Shown: in pieces, positions 15,456 through 18,840 of the stretch
Layout: the number at the start of each line of letters is the position of its first letter
Position numbering within the stretch: the first letter of the stretch is position 1
Source of the DNA: UBA6182 sp964479585
GTDB taxonomy: Bacteria > Bacillota_I > Bacilli_A > Erysipelotrichales > Erysipelotrichaceae
DNA length: 18,840 nucleotides
NCBI GenBank assembly: GCA_964479585.1
Contig: CAYZMP010000032.1
Location: 1 to 18,840, forward strand
Direction: 5' to 3'
Position numbers and translations under genes: made by a program
The notes under the pieces: model-generated
Databases searched by the model: none
What the model was told of the DNA's origin: nothing
Seen by the model: the letters and a program-made list of their open reading frames with translations, nothing else

Positions 15456-16346
15456 ATGAAAACTTTAGAAGAACAGTTGGAAACCTTAGTTTCCCTTGCA
15501 ATTCATGATCATGCCAATGACATTCATATTCAATGCAATGACCCTATTGTTAGTGTAGCATTTCGAGGTTTACAAGGACTAAAAGAAGTGTCTTGTATTA
15601 AACTTACTCCACAATTTATTGAGTTTTGTAAGTTTAAAGCTAATTGTGATAGTTCAATTTATTCCATTCCTCAAACAGGTCGATTTGAAATGATTATTAA
15701 CAAACGACTGGTACTCATTCGATTTTCTATTATCGAAACATACCATGCAAAAAGTGTCGCACTTCGAATTTTAAATGGTGTTGGTATTTCACATTATGAT
15801 CGTCTTACAAAAGATGAACATGCCATAAAAAAGCTCCAACAATTATCTTCAATTACATCTGGTTTGCTTTTGTTTTCAGGAGCAACCGGTTCTGGAAAAA
15901 CAACAACGATGCTAACTTTTTTAAAAAATTTAAAAAGCAAACGGATATATACCTTAGAAGATCCTATTGAGCAATTGCATAGTCAGTTTATGCAATTGCA
16001 AATTAATGAAGAAAGAGGATTAACGTATGCGAATGGGTTAGCTCATTTATTAAGGCATGATCCCGATGTCATCGTACTTGGTGAGATTCGAAGCGAACAT
16101 GAAGCTAAAGTTGCCATCAGTGCTGCATATACTGGGCATTTGGTTTGTTGTAGCATTCATGCAAGTAGTGCTTATTTAACATTAGGACGAATGATGGATT
16201 TAAAAGCATCAACCTATGATCTACTTTCGATTACTAAGGCGATTGTTTATCAACAATTAAAAGGCGATCCTCATCAAAAAACAAGGAGTGCACATTATGA
16301 TATCTTGGATCAAGAAAACATTAAAACCTTACTCCTTAGCGCCTAA
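15456..16346 (+). CDS. comGA: ComGA, competence traffic ATPase
   Basis: ComGA is the cytoplasmic secretion ATPase that powers assembly of the competence pseudopilus for DNA uptake. The 296-residue protein has the GspE/PilB core: Walker A GATGSGKTT (142-150), Asp box TLEDP (166-170), Walker B VIVLGEIR (205-212) and the His box region HLVCCSIHASSA (228-239). The zinc tetracysteine of larger secretion ATPases is absent, as in other ComGA. It is first in a seven-gene operon. ATG 15456 is the first in-frame start after the rpmG terminator, yet no good Shine-Dalgarno lies before it (only AGAG directly adjacent). No clear ComK box or CIN-box is visible in the short leader, so its competence control is unknown. 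Confidence 0.94.
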   Translation: MKTLEEQLETLVSLAIHDHANDIHIQCNDPIVSVAFRGLQGLKEVSCIKLTPQFIEFCKFKANCDSSIYSIPQTGRFEMIINKRLVLIRFSIIETYHAKSVALRILNGVGISHYDRLTKDEHAIKKLQQLSSITSGLLLFSGATGSGKTTTMLTFLKNLKSKRIYTLEDPIEQLHSQFMQLQINEERGLTYANGLAHLLRHDPDVIVLGEIRSEHEAKVAISAAYTGHLVCCSIHASSAYLTLGRMMDLKASTYDLLSITKAIVYQQLKGDPHQKTRSAHYDILDQENIKTLLLSA

Positions 16347-17253
16347 TAATCATGTCTTAGAACAAGTTATTTTGCTTTTAGAAAATAAGATGCCCTACAA
16401 TATCATTCAGCAAACATTATCATTAAAAACACAGTCTCTTGATGAGTTTACACAACATGTGTATCATAAGCAATTAGCTACCTATCATCAACTCAAAAAC
16501 AAGTTTAGTCAAATCCAGTTGCTTAATTTGTACAAAAACATTCATGCCTTTCAACAACATGTAAAAATGACATTGTTTAAAAAGTGTTTTTATCCGATAG
16601 CGATGGTTATTGTTAGTTACGCTGTTTTCTTAGTCTTTTATGTTGTGATTTACCCAATGTTTTTAGCCCTATCACCCAACTTTAAAACGCCTGTTTATTT
16701 AGTGTATACGTTTGTTTCATTTGTTTTGCTTTGTGTGATATTCTTGATGATTGTCTTTGTTTTTATGATGATGAGATCATCGTATCAATGGACGTTATTT
16801 TTACGTACAGTGCATAAAAAATACCCTCATTGGTTTGTCTTTGAATATTACACGATACTTTTGCTTTTAGTGTATCGATTATGTTTAAACAATCGCTTTT
16901 CTTCATTGCTTACCATTGAATTGTTTCGTGGGTTTCACGATACACCATTTTTAAAGGCAATTGCCTATGACATTCAGCAAAGCTGTCAAAATGGCACACC
17001 TTTACATCAAGCAATTAAAGATCAACAATTATCGTTGTTGCTAAATCAAACCATCGATTTAGGAATTGCTGCAAATGATCTAAAAACATACATTAGTAAT
17101 TGCTCATTATCCTATCAATCCATACTAACTAGTAAACTTAACGCTTTTGCATACAAAGTTAATTTAATCAGCTATAGTTTTGTGCTTATTCATTGTGCTT
17201 TGATTGTTTCAATTTTACAAATACCAACAAAAATGATTGCACAGTCATTTTAA
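16297..17253 (+). CDS. comGB: ComGB, membrane platform protein of the competence pseudopilus
   Basis: ComGB is the polytopic inner-membrane platform (GspF/PilC family) that links the ATPase to growing pseudopilin. The 318-residue protein is close to the usual size. It shows hydrophobic segments at about 97-120, 135-158 and 289-309, with soluble helical parts before and between them, the duplicated F-domain layout. I start at ATG 16297, eight bases after AAGGAG (16283-16288); the GTG at 16288 overlaps that site. It overlaps comGA by 50 bases. The assignment rests on topology, length and operon position more than on sharp motifs. Confidence 0.88.
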   Translation: MISWIKKTLKPYSLAPNNHVLEQVILLLENKMPYNIIQQTLSLKTQSLDEFTQHVYHKQLATYHQLKNKFSQIQLLNLYKNIHAFQQHVKMTLFKKCFYPIAMVIVSYAVFLVFYVVIYPMFLALSPNFKTPVYLVYTFVSFVLLCVIFLMIVFVFMMMRSSYQWTLFLRTVHKKYPHWFVFEYYTILLLLVYRLCLNNRFSSLLTIELFRGFHDTPFLKAIAYDIQQSCQNGTPLHQAIKDQQLSLLLNQTIDLGIAANDLKTYISNCSLSYQSILTSKLNAFAYKVNLISYSFVLIHCALIVSILQIPTKMIAQSF

Positions 17254-17267
17254 AGAAAGGGACAAAT

Positions 17268-17564
17268 ATGTCTAAAGCAGGATTTACAATGTTAGAAATG
17301 ATGATTGTAATTTTAGTAATTGCCTTGCTTTTTTTACTTACGATACCCAATGTAAACATTGTGACTACGTTAGTACAAAATAAAGGTTGTGAAGCACAAC
17401 TTAGTGTTGTGGATGCGGCTATATTGCAGTATTTTATGTTGCATGATCGCTATCCGACATCTTTATCAGCACTCATACAGGAAGGATTATTAACTCATGA
17501 ACAAGCAACATGTCAAAATGGAGATGCTATCATCATTATTAACAATCAAGCAAGCAAACAATAA
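17268..17564 (+). CDS. comGC: ComGC, major competence pseudopilin
   Basis: ComGC is the main subunit of the competence pseudopilus. The 98-residue protein begins with a five-residue leader ending in KAG and the prepilin motif FTMLEMM, so prepilin peptidase would cut between G5 and F6, with Glu at position +5 (E10). A hydrophobic helix follows. Two cysteines, C41 and C82, could form a disulfide; disulfide-stabilised ComGC is known from Bacillus. The ATG at 17268 follows GAAAGGGA by about five bases and is the only start that gives a normal prepilin leader. The prepilin peptidase gene itself is not in this window. Confidence 0.94.
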   Translation: MSKAGFTMLEMMIVILVIALLFLLTIPNVNIVTTLVQNKGCEAQLSVVDAAILQYFMLHDRYPTSLSALIQEGLLTHEQATCQNGDAIIIINNQASKQ

Positions 17565-17880
17565 GGGATATACGCTGCTTGAGATGATGATAGTGATTAG
17601 TATGTTAAGTGTGTTCTCACTTTTATCATTAACACTATCGATTAGTCATTCATCCATCCACATGTTTCATCATGATAAATTTGTGTTGGAAGTAGAGCAT
17701 GCACAATTAAAAGCGATAGCCAATCAAACAACAATAGCATTGCCATTTAAAGTGGATCAAGTTCAACTAACATACAATGCATTTGGAAACATTAATCAAG
17801 CAAAATCAGGCCAAGTGTCGTATCCATATCATTTTAATGTTGTCTTTTTTTTAGGGTTTGGTCGATATGAAATCAAATAA
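17497..17880 (+). CDS. comGD: ComGD-type minor pseudopilin
   Basis: A minor pseudopilin of the DNA-uptake pilus. The prepilin motif is KG followed by YTLLEMM, with Glu at +5 (E29 from the chosen start), then a hydrophobic helix and a short soluble domain, 127 residues in all. ATG 17497 is preceded by GGAAGGA (17480-17486) at good distance, giving a long 24-residue leader. ATG 17524 would give a more usual 15-residue leader but has GGAG directly adjacent, which is too close. The gene overlaps comGC by 68 bases with the long start. Operon order supports comGD. Confidence 0.82.
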   Translation: MNKQHVKMEMLSSLLTIKQANNKGYTLLEMMIVISMLSVFSLLSLTLSISHSSIHMFHHDKFVLEVEHAQLKAIANQTTIALPFKVDQVQLTYNAFGNINQAKSGQVSYPYHFNVVFFLGFGRYEIK

Positions 17881-17974
17881 AGGATTTATTTTATTCGAAG
17901 TCTTAATAAGTTTGCTCATACTAAGTATGATGAGTTATTTACTTCAAGGGTTTATTTTTGTATTTACGCAATAA
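17867..17974 (+). CDS. Very short ComGE-position prepilin-like protein
   Basis: A 35-codon open frame lies exactly where comGE is expected, overlapping comGD by 14 bases and comGF by 17. It starts with a six-residue leader MKSNKG and then FILFEVL, a textbook prepilin site with Glu at +5, followed by one hydrophobic helix, and stops at TAA. AGGG at 17853-17856 gives a modest binding site. Usual ComGE proteins are about 100 residues or longer, so the soluble domain is absent. It may be a functional minimal pseudopilin, a relic kept because its translation feeds comGF, or a sequencing artefact. The preserved motif and tight overlaps favour a real, translated gene; function is unproven. Confidence 0.65.
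   Translation: MKSNKGFILFEVLISLLILSMMSYLLQGFIFVFTQ
17946..17950 (+). promoter_or_regulatory. Ribosome binding site that selects the TTG start of comGF
   Basis: AAGGG lies inside the end of the short comGE-position frame and seven bases before TTG 17958. No ATG lies between it and the prepilin leader of comGF, so the site supports the TTG start. Confidence 0.6.
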
Positions 17975-18362
17975 AAAAGGATCATTAATGCTTGAACTGC
18001 TTGTATCGTTGCTTTGTTATTCATTGATTTTGTTGCTTATGGTGCAATCAATGCGAGCATTATTAGATTTATATACACCACTAGTTTCGTATGAGTTTGA
18101 TGTGGCTATTAAACAAGTACAAACACAAATTGCAACAACTAACAAGTTGTATGTTTTAGATGGACAATATTGTTTTGATTACAATGATTCTTATCGATGT
18201 TTAATGATTAACCATCAACGCATGTACCTTAAACCAGGAACTCAAATTGTATTAGCTCAATATGAGTCGATGCAATTTTATGTTGAGCAGGGAGCACTCT
18301 ATGTTACAGCAAAGAAAAAGAATAAGACTTATCACGCTAAAATCTACGACATTAGCGAATAA
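17958..18362 (+). CDS. comGF: ComGF-type minor pseudopilin
   Basis: A minor pseudopilin, 134 residues. The leader ends in NKKG and the motif continues SLMLELL, with Glu at +5 (E13); Ser replaces the usual Phe at the first mature position. After the hydrophobic helix comes a soluble domain with strands such as MQFYVEQGALYVTAKKKNKTY (split pattern at about 105-125), which resembles the C-terminal part of ComGF in Bacillus. C72 and C81 might form a disulfide. It starts at TTG 17958 with AAGGG upstream, and the start overlaps the short gene before it. The order after comGE supports comGF. Confidence 0.8.
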   Translation: MYLRNKKGSLMLELLVSLLCYSLILLLMVQSMRALLDLYTPLVSYEFDVAIKQVQTQIATTNKLYVLDGQYCFDYNDSYRCLMINHQRMYLKPGTQIVLAQYESMQFYVEQGALYVTAKKKNKTYHAKIYDISE

Positions 18363-18690
18363 AAAGGGCACAATTTTGCTTCAAAGTTTAATCTTGTTTA
18401 TCATGTTTGTATCACTCTTTAGCAGTATCGTGTATGTTAAAACATTGCAACAAGCAAATGATAATTTAGCAAAACAAGTATTTTTAAAAATGGATCTTGA
18501 AATTGATGCGTTAAAACACTTTCATCAAAACGACATCAAACATCATGATGCAATTTACATGCATGATCATTGGATAACTTATTGGTTTAAAGAGAACAAA
18601 TTAATCATAAATTTTGATGGATACCATCGTTACAATCTTCTTTTTGATATAAAAGAACCTAAAAAACTAAGTAATCGTACAATAGAATAG
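18301..18690 (+). CDS. comGG: ComGG-type protein, last gene of the comG operon
   Basis: This is a 129-residue protein with a basic N-terminus, KKG and then a hydrophobic segment TILLQSLILFI, followed by a soluble domain rich in charged and aromatic residues. At position +5 Gln (Q28) replaces Glu, in keeping with ComGG, which departs from the strict prepilin consensus. I start at ATG 18301, six bases after AGGGAG (18289-18294); earlier in-frame ATGs at 18262 and 18280 have no better site. It overlaps comGF by 62 bases. Identification rests mainly on position as the seventh gene and on the N-terminal pattern. No terminator follows before the next promoter. Confidence 0.72.
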   Translation: MLQQRKRIRLITLKSTTLANKKGTILLQSLILFIMFVSLFSSIVYVKTLQQANDNLAKQVFLKMDLEIDALKHFHQNDIKHHDAIYMHDHWITYWFKENKLIINFDGYHRYNLLFDIKEPKKLSNRTIE

Positions 18691-18708
18691 GTACAGTCTT
18701 TCATGTTT

Positions 18709-18717
18709 TGATATAAT
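18709..18717 (+). promoter_or_regulatory. Extended -10 promoter of the M24 peptidase gene
   Basis: TGATATAAT is a perfect extended -10 (TG, one base, TATAAT), 20 bases before the ATG at 18738, with AAAGGAG in between. The -35 position has no strong match. It makes the peptidase gene a separate unit from comG, though read-through from comG is possible because no terminator is seen. Confidence 0.6.
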
Positions 18718-18737
18718 AAGACAAAGGAGTTTGAACG

Positions 18738-18840
18738 ATGAAAACAAGAATCCATCAGTTGCAACAAAATTTTAACGAATATAATGTCGATGCACTACTA
18801 ATAGAAAATCTAATCAATATGTATTATTTAAGTAGTTTTA
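18738..18840 (+). CDS. M24 family (Xaa-Pro) peptidase, N-terminal fragment
   Basis: Only the first 34 codons fall in the window and the frame is open at the right edge. The translation MKTRIHQLQQNFNEYNVDAL continues to LLIENLINMYYLSSF, the typical creatinase-like N-terminal start of Xaa-Pro aminopeptidases (PepP/PepQ/YqhT family): an arm helix, then DALLI and N-x-YYLSSF. The ATG at 18738 follows AAAGGAG by about eight bases. The metal-binding catalytic domain would lie beyond the window, so aminopeptidase versus dipeptidase cannot be told apart. In many Firmicutes this gene precedes efp. Confidence 0.8.
   Translation, partial: MKTRIHQLQQNFNEYNVDALLIENLINMYYLSSF

Noticed and set aside
17867..18362. 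A frameshift splitting one long comGE-comGF gene
   Set aside because: Each frame has its own complete prepilin leader with a cleavage glycine and Glu at +5, and each has its own binding site, so they are two separate starts and not one broken gene.
1..18840. CRISPR arrays, tRNA or rRNA genes, prophage or defence modules
   Set aside because: No regularly spaced repeats, no cloverleaf-sized gaps and no unexplained stretch above about 130 bases between genes; almost all sequence is accounted for by core genes.

Overview
This is a low-GC, standard-code Firmicutes (Bacillota) chromosome segment. The gene order phoH, ybeY, dgkA, cdd, era, recO, glyS, dnaG, rpoD, trmK, cshB-type helicase, nfo is the classic Bacillales-like housekeeping block. 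Tryptophan is read from TGG and TGA is used as a stop, which argues against a mycoplasma. The compact layout, dimeric glycyl-tRNA synthetase and absence of the cytochrome gene found near sigA in Bacillus suggest a fermentative lineage such as Erysipelotrichia. That placement is inference, not proof.

Layout. Positions 1-118 hold the terminator of an unseen upstream gene and the phoH leader. phoH (+) is followed by a single reversed gene, a Na+/phosphate cotransporter with a PhoU-like tail, and the two share a bidirectional terminator. From an extended -10 promoter at about 2866 a long co-directional run begins: ybeY-dgkA-cdd-era-recO-glyS-dnaG-rpoD-trmK-DEAD helicase-nfo. Most of these genes overlap or nearly touch, and the run closes at a strong terminator at 13059-13092. 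A class B penicillin-binding protein gene comes next, with an odd, nearly leaderless start, then rpmG (ribosomal protein L33) with its own promoter and terminator. Positions 15456-18690 are a complete comG operon (comGA to comGG) for the competence pseudopilus. The window ends in the first 34 codons of an M24 (Xaa-Pro) peptidase gene.

How the genes fit together. The central run joins RNA and ribosome maturation (YbeY, Era, TrmK, DEAD helicase, PhoH), replication initiation and housekeeping transcription (DnaG, RpoD), translation (GlyRS), lipid and pyrimidine salvage (DgkA, Cdd) and DNA repair (RecO, Nfo). The comG operon encodes the ATPase, the membrane platform and the pseudopilins that draw DNA to the cell surface.

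I did not find a clearly new system. The most notable item is a very small 35-residue gene in the comGE position, reduced to little more than a prepilin leader and one hydrophobic helix. Other points worth checking are the start of the PBP gene, the missing Shine-Dalgarno of comGA, the enlarged SigA N-terminal half and the lone reversed transporter inside the phoH-ybeY cluster.
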